A DNA stretch of 24,328 nucleotides from contig CAJUFJ010000001.1 of the NCBI GenBank assembly GCA_910585815.1, forward strand, positions 1 to 24,328. Reading direction: 5' to 3'. Under the pieces are notes generated by a model that made no database searches, was not told the origin of the DNA, and saw nothing but the letters and a program-made list of their open reading frames with translations. A program made the translations under genes and the position numbers. Below are positions 7,671 through 14,463 of the stretch, piece after piece (the stretch's first letter is position 1; every line of letters begins with the position of its first letter). This DNA comes from an uncultured Oscillospiraceae bacterium (lineage in GTDB: Bacteria > Bacillota > Clostridia > Oscillospirales > Oscillospiraceae).

Positions 7671-8842
7671 GGCGCGTCCTGTTCCCGCCCGTCCTCCAGT
7701 TTTTTCAGCAGATGCTCCGCAAACGCGCGGCCTCCCAGCCCGAAGGACAGAGCGAAGGCGATTGCCAATGCGGCTGCGGCAAGGATGAAGACCGCGTTGA
7801 CCAGCCGAGGCGCAATCCCCAATTCGCTGAGCACCATAAAGACGCCGATACTGTAGATTCCGGCTTTACAGCCCCGGGCCAGGCCGGGCTGCTTCGCGTC
7901 GGCCAGCGCCTTTTCCGCCAGGGAACTGCCGATGTAGCAGGCCAGCAGAATCAGGACCGCCGCCAGTACATAGGGCAGATACGCAATGACCGCGTTTCCG
8001 ATCTTGGTCAAGACCTCCAGATGCAGAACGCCGAAGCTCTCAACCAGGAAGAAGATGACCAGAACGGAGTAGACGATCACGCCGATGGTTTTTGAGAGCA
8101 CAAAGTTTCCGCTTTTGCTTTCCAAGCGGCTTGCCAGCTTTTCATTCAGGCCGCTGGCGCCAATCAGCCGCTCCACAATGTTCCCGGAGAGCTTCGCCAC
8201 CATGCACCCCACCACGACAATTATCAAGGCCGCCAGAATGTTGGGGATAAAGGCAAAGAGAATGTTCAGCATCTGAACCGCCGGGTCGGAGACCGCGTTG
8301 ATCTTCAAAGCCCGCAGCGCCGTGATGATCACGGGGATTAAAATCAGCACATACACGATGTACGCCAGGGTGTTGGACAATCTGCCGGACTCCTCCACGG
8401 TAATCCCCGCTTTTTCCTGCAAGCGGTTGATTTTGAGCTTATCAAAAACCGGGATCAGCAGGTCCCGGACCAGCTTTGCCGCAAACACCCCGGCCCAGAG
8501 GACAACCACCGCCGCCAGGATGTTGGGGAGATACCCCCACATCGTGTTCAAAATTCCCAGGATGGGCGAGGATACGCCGGTCATGCCCAGGCGCTCAGAG
8601 ATGCCGGGAATAAAGAGCAGAAACACGATCAGGTGCAGGAGTTTTCCGGCAAAGGCCGCCACGTTGTCCCAGCCTGCCGGATCATGCCTGCAAAGCAGAG
8701 ACCTCAGGGCTGTCCTTGTCAGGAGCTTTAAGGTGAGCGATTTGACAATCGCCGCGGAGAGAAAGGCCAGGAGCAGAAGCAGAATCGCCTGGATGACTGC
8801 CCACACACTTTCTCCAAACAATGCAGCAAACATGGCATTCAT
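7667..8842 (-). CDS. mechanosensitive-channel-like protein with three conserved TM_helix repeats
   Basis: This is a 391-residue membrane protein if it starts at the ATG at 8842, which has AAGGGG 9 bases upstream. An in-frame ATG at 8851 abuts that site and is less likely. Three copies of a repeat built on (L/I)P-(N/Y)-(I/V)LAA followed by a glycine-bearing helix begin near residues 104, 198 and 288. This is the conserved TM_helix repeat found in small-conductance mechanosensitive channel relatives. The C-terminus has the GLGGRAFAEHLLKKL amphipathic segment. No soluble MscS beta domain is present. It is first in a four-gene leftward operon and overlaps the DUF308 gene by four bases. An osmotic or envelope-stress role is inferred from the family. 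Confidence 0.82.
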   Translation of the reverse strand: MNAMFAALFGESVWAVIQAILLLLLAFLSAAIVKSLTLKLLTRTALRSLLCRHDPAGWDNVAAFAGKLLHLIVFLLFIPGISERLGMTGVSSPILGILNTMWGYLPNILAAVVVLWAGVFAAKLVRDLLIPVFDKLKINRLQEKAGITVEESGRLSNTLAYIVYVLILIPVIITALRALKINAVSDPAVQMLNILFAFIPNILAALIIVVVGCMVAKLSGNIVERLIGASGLNEKLASRLESKSGNFVLSKTIGVIVYSVLVIFFLVESFGVLHLEVLTKIGNAVIAYLPYVLAAVLILLACYIGSSLAEKALADAKQPGLARGCKAGIYSIGVFMVLSELGIAPRLVNAVFILAAAALAIAFALSFGLGGRAFAEHLLKKLEDGREQDAP

Positions 8843-8917
8843 AAACAGCATCCCCTTTTACATGATGGATTTTGAAAGAAAAAAAGACATTTTTTGTCGG
8901 TTCCCCTTCTTGTTTTT

Positions 8918-8946
8918 ATCATAATCACTCGTGAGCCTATCAACAA
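8918..8946 (-). promoter_or_regulatory. promoter of the membrane/radical SAM operon
   Basis: On the minus strand, TTGTTG (8941-8946) and TATGAT (8918-8923) are spaced by 17 bases, about 75 bases upstream of the chosen start of the channel-like gene. Confidence 0.55.
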
Positions 8947-8976
8947 TGGATAATCTGTACGCATCTGCACAAAAAA

Positions 8977-9002
8977 TTGGGCAGCGGACACGGACTGCCC
9001 AA
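8977..9002 (-). terminator. second terminator-like hairpin downstream of the SASP gene
   Basis: The 8-bp arms TTGGGCAG (8977-8984) and CTGCCCAA (8995-9002) are followed on the minus strand by a run of six T. It lies just beyond the main SASP terminator and may be a backup terminator. It lies upstream of the operon promoter at 8918-8946, so it is not an attenuator of that promoter's transcript. Confidence 0.6.
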
Positions 9003-9029
9003 AATAAGGGCTTTTACTTTTTGAGACAT

Positions 9030-9059
9030 AAAAAAACGCACGATTTTTCAATCGTGCGT
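9030..9059 (-). terminator. rho-independent terminator of the SASP gene
   Basis: The perfect 10-bp arms ACGCACGATT (9036-9045) and AATCGTGCGT (9050-9059) are followed on the minus strand by six T (9030-9035). They lie about 20 bases past the SASP stop. Confidence 0.88.
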
Positions 9060-9080
9060 AAAAGATCCTTTACCTTTCAA

Positions 9081-9344
9081 TTATAAATACAGCCCTGCCC
9101 GATATGTAACCGTGACCTGATGTCCCACGGCTGTACGGTCCGCCCGCTCAAAGATCATACTTCGTATGGGTATCATCTTCTTGACCATCTGGCCGCCCAC
9201 GGAACCGGCCTGCTTGCTGGTCAGGTCGCCGTTGTAGCCCTGCTTCAGGTTGACGCCCACCTCGTTGGCGGCCTCCATCTTGAACTTGTTCATAGCCTCG
9301 CGGGCGTTGGGAACCATAATCTTGTTGCTATTGCTGTTAGACAT
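9081..9344 (-). CDS. alpha/beta-type small acid-soluble spore protein with atypical C-terminus
   Basis: This 87-residue DNA-binding protein coats and protects chromosomal DNA in the forespore. The start is the ATG at 9344, preceded by AAAAGGAGAG. The longer open frame upstream has no family similarity. Residues 8-58 carry the SASP signature: a helix ending in KMEAANEVGVNLKQG and the second block LTSKQAGSVGGQMVKKMI. Family members normally stop about 5-15 residues after this block. Here about 29 further residues (PIRSMIFERADR through AGLYL) follow with no family resemblance, so a late frameshift or replaced 3' end is possible. It is the clearest evidence that the organism sporulates. Expression late in sporulation (sigma G) is expected from the family; I could not fix the promoter. 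Confidence 0.88.
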   Translation of the reverse strand: MSNSNSNKIMVPNAREAMNKFKMEAANEVGVNLKQGYNGDLTSKQAGSVGGQMVKKMIPIRSMIFERADRTAVGHQVTVTYRAGLYL

Positions 9345-9567
9345 GATTTGTCTCTCCTTTTCCTTTTGTTTGGTGTTTGTTTTCGTTGGATGGAACATCC
9401 GCTTATAGCTTTGCCCCGAACGTCGGAGATATACCGATTCTCGTATCTGCCTATATTTTCTAACTTTGGCCGGTTGTGGATAATCTCACCCGAACACTTT
9501 AAAAAAGCCTGTTGAAAATACTTCAACAGGCTTTTAAGAAAGGAAAAGCGGAAAGCCAAAAGGAAAT
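9345..9567. other. noncoding region upstream of the SASP gene
   Basis: This is the SASP leader side plus the downstream flank of a transposase remnant. Apart from the hairpin at 9503-9535 I see no gene. Open frames here lack ribosome sites and family similarity. Confidence 0.5.
9503..9535. terminator. 14-bp terminator-like hairpin near the transposase remnant
   Basis: The perfect arms 9503-9516 and 9522-9535 (AAAAGCCTGTTGAA and its complement) surround a 5-base loop, with A/T runs on both sides. It could end transcripts in either direction. On the minus strand it lies just beyond the transposase remnant, where an IS terminator would be. Confidence 0.7.
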
Positions 9568-9762
9568 TTATCTTTCCTGCCTTTGTATCGTGTATAGAGA
9601 AGGATGGGGATACAGCTGTCCTCCAAGGTCTTTTGTAATCCAGGGTGTTCCATCTATCAACACCGTGCCCGGTTCCACCATCTGGTTGTTCAGCGCCTTG
9701 TTTAAAATATGCGCAAAGATTTCTTCGCGTTCTATTTTCTGTAGCAGGTGGTCATTGGGCAC
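9568..9762 (-). pseudogene. internally deleted IS1182-like transposase remnant
   Basis: The frame from a GTG at 9762 encodes 64 residues. Its start, VPNDHLLQKIE, matches the conserved VPxDHLLRKID block near the N-terminus of IS1182-type transposases. It passes directly into EIFAHILNKALNNQMVEPGTV and LIDGTP, which resemble the block around the catalytic FVDGTHIKAN region that normally lies far downstream. The sequence between these blocks is absent, and after LIDGTP the similarity ends. An in-frame stop lies a few codons upstream of the GTG. The element is therefore inactive, a deletion derivative of an insertion sequence. The exact IS family is recalled from motif resemblance and not confirmed by search. 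Confidence 0.6.
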
Positions 9763-9887
9763 AATCCCTTCTACACTTATTATACAACTTCTTTTTGCCT
9801 ATCCTTTTTTCCATCCGTCCACTCTCTTTGCCCTTCTTTGCATTATATCAAAAAACCTTGCCAGTGGCGAGATTTTTTAACAGACTG

Positions 9888-9915
9888 AAACCGGCTCCCT
9901 GACGGGAGCCGGTTT
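9888..9915. terminator. terminator downstream of proS
   Basis: The perfect 12-bp arms AAACCGGCTCCC (9888-9899) and GGGAGCCGGTTT (9904-9915) surround a TGAC loop, 8 bases past the proS stop. The U-run is stronger on the plus strand (five T) than in the proS direction, so it may work both ways. Confidence 0.8.
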
Positions 9916-9923
9916 TTGATTAA

Positions 9924-11366
9924 TCAATAGGCTACGCCCCACAAAATGGAGTGCTTGGCGGGCTTTCCGCAGCAGACACATACATCAGCTACATGCTCCT
10001 GCTCCAGGGGCATACAGCGGGAGGTGACCCCGGCCTTCTCCTTCATGGCCAGCTCGCAGTCCAGCTCGCCGCACCACATGGTTTTGGCGAAGCCGCCCTC
10101 GGCCTCCATAAACGCCTTGACCTCCTCCAGGGTGAGACACACCCGGGTGTGGTCCTCCAGGTTCTTCTTGGCCCGGTTGTACAGACCCTTGTGGACCTCG
10201 TCCAGCAGCCAGCGCACATCCTCCTCCAGCTCGCTGAGGGGGACAAAAATCTTCTCCCCGGTGTCCCGGCGGCAGATGCAGCACTGATTCTTCTCCATAT
10301 CCTTGGGGCCGATCTCCACCCGCAGGGGGACGCCCTTCATCTCATACTCGGCGGCCTTCCAGCCCATAGACTGGTCGAAGTCGTCCATCTTCGCCCGGAT
10401 TCCGGCCTTCTGGAGCCTGACCAGCAGGGCGGAGGCGGCATCCAGGACGCCCTCCTTGTGCTGGGCCACGGGAATCACCATAGCCTGGATGGGGGCGATG
10501 CGGGGGGGCAGCACCAGGCCGCTGTTGTCGCCGTGGGTCATGATGATGCCGCCGATCATCCGGGTGGACACCCCCCAGCTGGTCTGGTGGGGGTGGTGGA
10601 GCTGGTTGTCGCTGCCGGTAAAGGTGATGTCAAAGGCCCTGGCGAAGCCGTCGCCGAAGTAGTGGCTGGTGCCAGCCTGGAGGGCCTTCTTGTCGTGCAT
10701 CATGCACTCCACGGTGTAGGTCTCCTCAGCGCCGTTGAACTTCTCCTTGTCGGTCTTCCGGCCCTTCACCACCGGCATGGCCAGTACGTTTTCCAGGAAG
10801 TCGGCGTAGACGTTGAGCATCCGCATGGTCTCCTCCCGGGCCTCCTCGGCCGTGGCGTGCATGGTGTGGCCCTCCTGCCACAGGAACTCCCGGTGGCGCA
10901 GGAAGGGGCGGGAGGTCTTCTCCCACCGCAGCACGGAGCACCACTGGTTATACAGCTTGGGCAGGTCCCGGTGGGAGTGGATGATGTTTTTGTAGTGCTC
11001 GCAGAACAGGGTCTCGGAGGTGGGACGGATGCAGTATTTTTCCTCCAGCTTCTCGCTGCCCCCCAGGGTCACCCAGGCGCACTCGGGGGCGAAGCCCTCC
11101 ACGTGGTCCTTCTCCTTCTGGAGCAGGCTCTCGGGGATGAGCATGGGCAGGTAGACGTTCTCGTGGCCCGTCTCCTTAAACTTCTTGTCCAGCTCGTGCT
11201 GGATGTTCTCCCAGATGGCGTAGCCGTAGGGGCGGTAGATGAACATACCCTTGATGGAGGAGTAGTCAATCAGCTCCGCCTTTTTGCACACATCGGTGTA
11301 CCACTGGGCAAAGTCCACCTCCATATCGGTGATCTGTTCCACCTGTTTTTTGTTGTCCTTGGCCAT
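9924..11366 (-). CDS. proS: prolyl-tRNA synthetase, archaeal/eukaryal-type (type 3)
   Basis: This 480-residue class II aminoacyl-tRNA synthetase charges tRNA-Pro with proline in the cytoplasm. Class II motif 1 lies in the N-terminal FIYRPYGYAIWENI region. Motif 2 is seen as RPTSETL, then LRWEKTSRPFLRHREF. Motif 3 lies near GLVLPPRIAP. The anticodon-binding domain begins at PIQAMVIPV. The C-terminal extension carries a cysteine-rich zinc-binding module (WCGELDC, then SRCMP and VCVCCG) and ends in the conserved tyrosine (GVAY). The length and the absence of the roughly 180-residue INS editing insertion mark the short archaeal-type enzyme used by many Clostridia. It lacks cis editing of Ala-tRNA-Pro, which is usually done by a separate protein. 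It is monocistronic, with its own promoter and terminator. Confidence 0.97.
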   Translation of the reverse strand: MAKDNKKQVEQITDMEVDFAQWYTDVCKKAELIDYSSIKGMFIYRPYGYAIWENIQHELDKKFKETGHENVYLPMLIPESLLQKEKDHVEGFAPECAWVTLGGSEKLEEKYCIRPTSETLFCEHYKNIIHSHRDLPKLYNQWCSVLRWEKTSRPFLRHREFLWQEGHTMHATAEEAREETMRMLNVYADFLENVLAMPVVKGRKTDKEKFNGAEETYTVECMMHDKKALQAGTSHYFGDGFARAFDITFTGSDNQLHHPHQTSWGVSTRMIGGIIMTHGDNSGLVLPPRIAPIQAMVIPVAQHKEGVLDAASALLVRLQKAGIRAKMDDFDQSMGWKAAEYEMKGVPLRVEIGPKDMEKNQCCICRRDTGEKIFVPLSELEEDVRWLLDEVHKGLYNRAKKNLEDHTRVCLTLEEVKAFMEAEGGFAKTMWCGELDCELAMKEKAGVTSRCMPLEQEHVADVCVCCGKPAKHSILWGVAY

Positions 11367-11419
11367 ATCGTCTCAGTCCTTTATCTTAATAATGGGTTAT
11401 GATTTCTATAAGCCTCTCT

Positions 11420-11448
11420 ATTCTATAAATTTACAGGAAGAAAGTCAA
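11420..11448 (-). promoter_or_regulatory. proS promoter
   Basis: On the minus strand, TTGACT (11443-11448) and TAGAAT (11420-11425) are spaced by 17 bases, leaving a leader of about 45-50 bases before the proS ATG. No T-box specifier or terminator fold fits in so short a leader. Confidence 0.7.
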
Positions 11449-11458
11449 GAGAAAACAG

Positions 11459-11490
11459 CGCGTTCCCGCCGGGAAAGAGGCGGGAACGCG
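11459..11490 (-). terminator. terminator of the lipoprotein gene
   Basis: The perfect 12-bp GC-rich arms CGCGTTCCCGCC (11459-11470) and GGCGGGAACGCG (11479-11490) are followed on the minus strand by TGTTTTCT. It lies 5 bases after the lipoprotein stop codon region. Confidence 0.88.
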
Positions 11491-11495
11491 TCAGT

Positions 11496-12176
11496 TTATT
11501 TGCTATAAGCGCCGGAGTAGTCAACCATGACCTCGTCCACCTTCTGCATTCCGGCCTCTACCAGGGCGTAGCCGTCGGCATCCTTTTTCAGCTGGAGCAT
11601 GATGATCTGGTCCTCGCCATACTCGACATCGTCCAGCCGGTCCTCCAGCAGATCCAGCATCAGCGGACCGTAGATGGCGTCCACCGCCTCATACTCCTCC
11701 TCGGTCTCCGCTTCGTCGAAGCCGGCCTGGTCCAGGGCGTCGTAAAAGTCGTCGTCTGTCAGCAGGCTGTACAGGTCCAGGGGAGAGACGGTTACCTCTA
11801 CTACAAAGTCCCCATCCTTGGTTTTGCTGCCAGTGCCCACCGTGTATTTGGACTTGGCGTAGATTTTCTCCATCACCTCTTTGGCCCGCTCCACCATCTC
11901 GTCGTTGGGGTAGTCGATGGACAGAAAGTCCAGCAGGTAATACTCAGTCTCGTCGGACACATTGCTTTCGTGCAGCTCCCGGGCGTCGTCCTCGGTCATA
12001 TCCTCCACCAGGTCTATGTAGGCCTTGTCGTAGATGCCCAGATAGGCGGCGTCTAAATGACCTTTGACGTAAGTCTCGGCATCCGTTTCACTCAGACCGC
12101 CGCAGGCAGACAAAACTACCAGCAGGCACCCGACCAGGGCTCCGGCGGCCAGCCGCTTCCAAAGGAATTTTCTCAT
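11496..12176 (-). CDS. predicted lipoprotein of unknown function
   Basis: This is a 226-residue exported protein. A positively charged start (MRKFLWKRL) and a hydrophobic helix lead to the lipobox LSAC, with the predicted lipidated cysteine at position 25, so it should be anchored to the outer face of the cytoplasmic membrane. The mature part is acidic, especially around residues 140-185 (DDDFYDALDQ, then ETEEEYEAVD), and is probably helical. The layout (DAETYVKGHLDAAYLGIYD near the start, a repeated-unit-like central region and a final beta-rich LVEAGM segment) resembles DUF5105/DUF4878-type lipoproteins of Firmicutes, but I cannot assign a family firmly. AAAGGAGAG precedes the ATG. It has its own promoter, divergent from niaR. 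Confidence 0.82.
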   Translation of the reverse strand: MRKFLWKRLAAGALVGCLLVVLSACGGLSETDAETYVKGHLDAAYLGIYDKAYIDLVEDMTEDDARELHESNVSDETEYYLLDFLSIDYPNDEMVERAKEVMEKIYAKSKYTVGTGSKTKDGDFVVEVTVSPLDLYSLLTDDDFYDALDQAGFDEAETEEEYEAVDAIYGPLMLDLLEDRLDDVEYGEDQIIMLQLKKDADGYALVEAGMQKVDEVMVDYSGAYSK

Positions 12177-12244
12177 GTCAGTTGCTCTCCTTTATAAAAA
12201 TCTTACAGCTCCCCACTGGGACAGAAGGGGCAGCGGATAAAAAT

Positions 12245-12272
12245 ATAATACACCAAATGACGGAAAAGTCAA
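12245..12272 (-). promoter_or_regulatory. lipoprotein gene promoter
   Basis: On the minus strand, TTGACT (12267-12272) and TATTAT (12245-12250) are 16 bases apart, about 70 bases upstream of the lipoprotein ATG. It lies close to the divergent niaR promoter, so the two may influence each other. Confidence 0.6.
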
Positions 12273-12274
12273 GC

Positions 12275-12303
12275 TTGCTCTCAGCGGCTTGGTGTGCTAC
12301 ACT
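12275..12303 (+). promoter_or_regulatory. niaR promoter
   Basis: TTGCTC (12275-12280) and TACACT (12298-12303) are 17 bases apart, about 35 bases upstream of the niaR start codon. It is a moderate match. Confidence 0.5.
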
Positions 12304-12339
12304 GGAGGTTGGAATTTGACGAGCGTAAGGAGGGGTATG

Positions 12340-12849
12340 ATGGACAGTGAAGCGCGCCGCGAAGCGCTCGCGGAGCGGCTGAGAGGGGCGGAGGGACCGC
12401 TGAGCGCCGCCGCCCTGGCCCGGGAGCTGAATGTGAGCCGGCAGGTCATCGTGGGCGACGTGGCCCTCCTCCGGGCCGGGGGACTGGACATCACCGCCAC
12501 CCCCCGGGGCTATCTGCTGCCCCGGCCCCCTGCCGGGGTGGTGCGCACCTTCGCCTGCCGCCACCGGGCGGACCAGATGGAGGAGGAGCTCAACGCCATG
12601 GTGGACCAGGGGTGCACCGTGCTGGATGTGATTGTGGAGCACCCCATCTATGGCCAGCTCACCGGCCCCCTGCGGCTGGCCAGCCGGTACGACGTGGCCC
12701 AGTTTGTGGCCCGCTGCCGCCAGGAGGCCGCTGCCCCTCTGTCCCAGCTCACCGAGGGGGTCCACCTGCACACCGTTCTGTGTCCCGACCAGGGGGCGGC
12801 CGACCGGGTACAGGCGGCGCTGGAACGGCTGGATTTTCTGTACCGGTAA
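12340..12849 (+). CDS. niaR: NiaR-type niacin-responsive repressor (HTH_11 + 3H domain)
   Basis: This 169-residue regulator has an N-terminal HTH_11 winged helix (about residues 5-55, with LSAAALARELNVSRQVIVGD as the helix-turn-helix). The C-terminal 3H domain carries the histidines that name it (CRHRADQ, VEHPIYG, EGVHLHT). NiaR proteins of Firmicutes bind nicotinic acid and repress NAD synthesis and niacin uptake genes. No such gene is in this window, so targets must lie elsewhere. Two adjacent ATGs exist. I chose 12340 because AAGGAGG (12327-12333) is 6 bases away, against 3 for the ATG at 12337. A longer reading from 12289 lacks a site. The stop is followed after two bases by a GTAGGGGC palindrome. 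Confidence 0.88.
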   Translation: MDSEARREALAERLRGAEGPLSAAALARELNVSRQVIVGDVALLRAGGLDITATPRGYLLPRPPAGVVRTFACRHRADQMEEELNAMVDQGCTVLDVIVEHPIYGQLTGPLRLASRYDVAQFVARCRQEAAAPLSQLTEGVHLHTVLCPDQGAADRVQAALERLDFLYR

Positions 12850-12851
12850 CT

Positions 12852-12877
12852 GTAGGGGCCGCCGCCTTCGGCGGCCC
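12852..12877. repeat. GTAGGGGC palindromic repeat, copy 1 (after niaR)
   Basis: GTAGGGGCC begins 3 bases after the niaR stop codon. The perfect 9-bp arms GGGCCGCCG (12856-12864) and CGGCGGCCC (12869-12877) form a hairpin with a CCTT loop. There is no U-run, so it is not a classical terminator. Confidence 0.8.
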
Positions 12878-12952
12878 GCTCCTGAGAGCATAAATCCATC
12901 TTAACGGGCCGGCCAGGAGACGGCTCTCCCAACAGATTCGGAGGTCTGCGCA

Positions 12953-14182
12953 ATGCTGGGAAAACAAAAGCCCGCCGGGGAGAAGCTGGGCATCTACATT
13001 CATATCCCCTTCTGCCGCAGCAAGTGCGACTACTGCGACTTCTACTCCCTGGCCGGCCATGAGGACCAAATGGACCGCTACCAGAAGGCCCTGCTGGCCC
13101 ATCTCAAGGAGAGCGCCTTCGCAGCCCGGGGCATGGCGGTGGACACGATTTACTTCGGCGGCGGCACCCCCAGCTTCTACGGGGAGAAGCGGCTGCGGGC
13201 GCTGCTCTCGGCCATCAAAAAGCACTACACAGTGGAAAAGGACGCCGAAATCACCCTGGAGGCCAACCCGGACAGCGTGGACTTCAAGTCGCTGAAGGCC
13301 CTGCGCAGGGCGGGCTTCAACCGCATTTCCATCGGGCTCCAGTCGGCCTGTCCGGCGGAGCTGGAGGCGGTCCACCGCCCCCACACGGTGGAACAGGGGG
13401 ACGAGGCGGTGGCCGCCGCCCGGAAGGCGGGCTTTGCCAGCCTGTCCCTGGACCTGATCTACGGCCTGCCGGTGCAGACGGTGTCCAGCTGGTGGAACAC
13501 GGTGGAGCACGCCCTGTCTCTGGAGCCCGACCACCTGTCCTGCTACGGGCTGAAGGTGGAGCCGGGCACCCCGCTGGCCGCCCGGACGGCCAAAGGAGAG
13601 CGACTGCTCAGCGACGACGCCCAGGCCGACCTCTACCTGTGGACGGTGGCCCGACTGGCCAAGGCGGGCTTTGGACAGTATGAGATATCCAACTTTGCCA
13701 AGCCGGGATTTCAGTCCCGGCACAACCTGCGCTACTGGCTCACCAGGCCCTACATCGGCTTCGGCCCCGGGGCCCACTCCGACTTCGGCGGCCGGCGGTA
13801 TTCCTGGGTCCGGGATCTGGAGGGCTACATCACAGGGGTGCTGGAGGGCTCCGCCCCCCTGCTGGACAGCCAGGACCTGATTCCCCAGGAGGAGCGGGGC
13901 AGCGAGTATCTGATGCTCCGCCTGCGCACCTCCATGGGGATCGAGGAGTGGGAGTACCGGGGGACCTACTTTATGGACTTCGCCCCCATCGAGGAGCGGC
14001 TGCGGGAGTTTGCCGCCCGGGGCTGGGCGGAGCGGACCGCCGCCGGGCGGTGGCGGCTCACCCCCAAGGGGTTTCTGGTATCAAACCAGCTCATTGGTGA
14101 CCTGCTGGAGCGGCAGGAAAAGGCCCGGCTGGCCAGCCTGCTGCCCCGGGTGCAGGAAAAATACCAGGGGCGGAAGCCGTAG
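12953..14182 (+). CDS. hemW: HemW-type radical SAM heme chaperone
   Basis: This is a 409-residue radical SAM protein of the HemN/HemW group. Cys21, Cys25 and Cys28 (CRSKCDYC) ligate the [4Fe-4S] cluster. YFGGGTPS (67-74) is the SAM-contacting glycine motif, and LDLIYGLPVQT is a conserved barrel block. HemW proteins bind heme and are implicated in its delivery to respiratory enzymes. The older annotation as oxygen-independent coproporphyrinogen oxidase is doubtful because HemW-type members lack that activity. The C-terminal HemN_C domain ends in a winged-helix-like segment (RWRLTPKGFLVSNQLIGDLL). The ATG follows a weak site (TTCGGAGG). The stop codon TAG is itself part of a GTAGGGGC repeat. 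Confidence 0.93.
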   Translation: MLGKQKPAGEKLGIYIHIPFCRSKCDYCDFYSLAGHEDQMDRYQKALLAHLKESAFAARGMAVDTIYFGGGTPSFYGEKRLRALLSAIKKHYTVEKDAEITLEANPDSVDFKSLKALRRAGFNRISIGLQSACPAELEAVHRPHTVEQGDEAVAAARKAGFASLSLDLIYGLPVQTVSSWWNTVEHALSLEPDHLSCYGLKVEPGTPLAARTAKGERLLSDDAQADLYLWTVARLAKAGFGQYEISNFAKPGFQSRHNLRYWLTRPYIGFGPGAHSDFGGRRYSWVRDLEGYITGVLEGSAPLLDSQDLIPQEERGSEYLMLRLRTSMGIEEWEYRGTYFMDFAPIEERLREFAARGWAERTAAGRWRLTPKGFLVSNQLIGDLLERQEKARLASLLPRVQEKYQGRKP

Positions 14183-14201
14183 GGGCCGCCTCCCTGCGCG
14201 G
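14179..14201. repeat. GTAGGGGC repeat, copy 2 (overlapping the hemW stop)
   Basis: GTAGGGGCCGCC starts at 14179 and its TAG is the hemW stop codon. The right half (CTGCGCGG) is degenerate, so the hairpin is incomplete. Confidence 0.6.
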
Positions 14202-14249
14202 AAAACACAGCCCATGATTTACAGTGAATAACAGGAAAATTCTGAGTAT

Positions 14250-14292
14250 CGGACAGCGAAGGGGAGATTTTTCCTCTGCTGTCCGTCTTTTT
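14250..14292 (+). terminator. hemW terminator
   Basis: The outer arms CGGACAGC (14250-14257) and GCTGTCCG (14278-14285) close a further imperfect purine/pyrimidine stem. A T-rich run follows. It lies about 70 bases after the hemW stop. Confidence 0.8.
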
Positions 14293-14323
14293 TAACAATT
14301 TGTTCACGGGTCCGCAATTTTTG

Positions 14324-14352
14324 TTGCAAGCTGGACATAATAGTGCTATAAT
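14324..14352 (+). promoter_or_regulatory. murA promoter
   Basis: TTGCAA (14324-14329) and a perfect TATAAT (14347-14352) are 17 bases apart. The predicted leader before murA is about 105 bases and contains two small hairpins (CTGCCACTGGCAG, near 14371, and one around GGCGTACCGCC). Confidence 0.75.
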
Positions 14353-14463
14353 GTATTCGGTTTGATGCGCCCTGCCACTGGCAGCGGCTGAGTTGATTTT
14401 ACATATGGCGTACCGCCGTATTATACTTTATACTCCAAGAAATGGAAAAGAGGGTGCAGGTTT

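Noticed and set aside
9951..11402. 483-codon plus-strand open frame
   Set aside because: It is antisense to proS, which is unambiguous. The frame is low-complexity (Leu/Gly/Val/His).
11367..11458. T-box leader for proS
   Set aside because: The predicted leader is under 60 bases and shows no T-box sequence or antiterminator fold.
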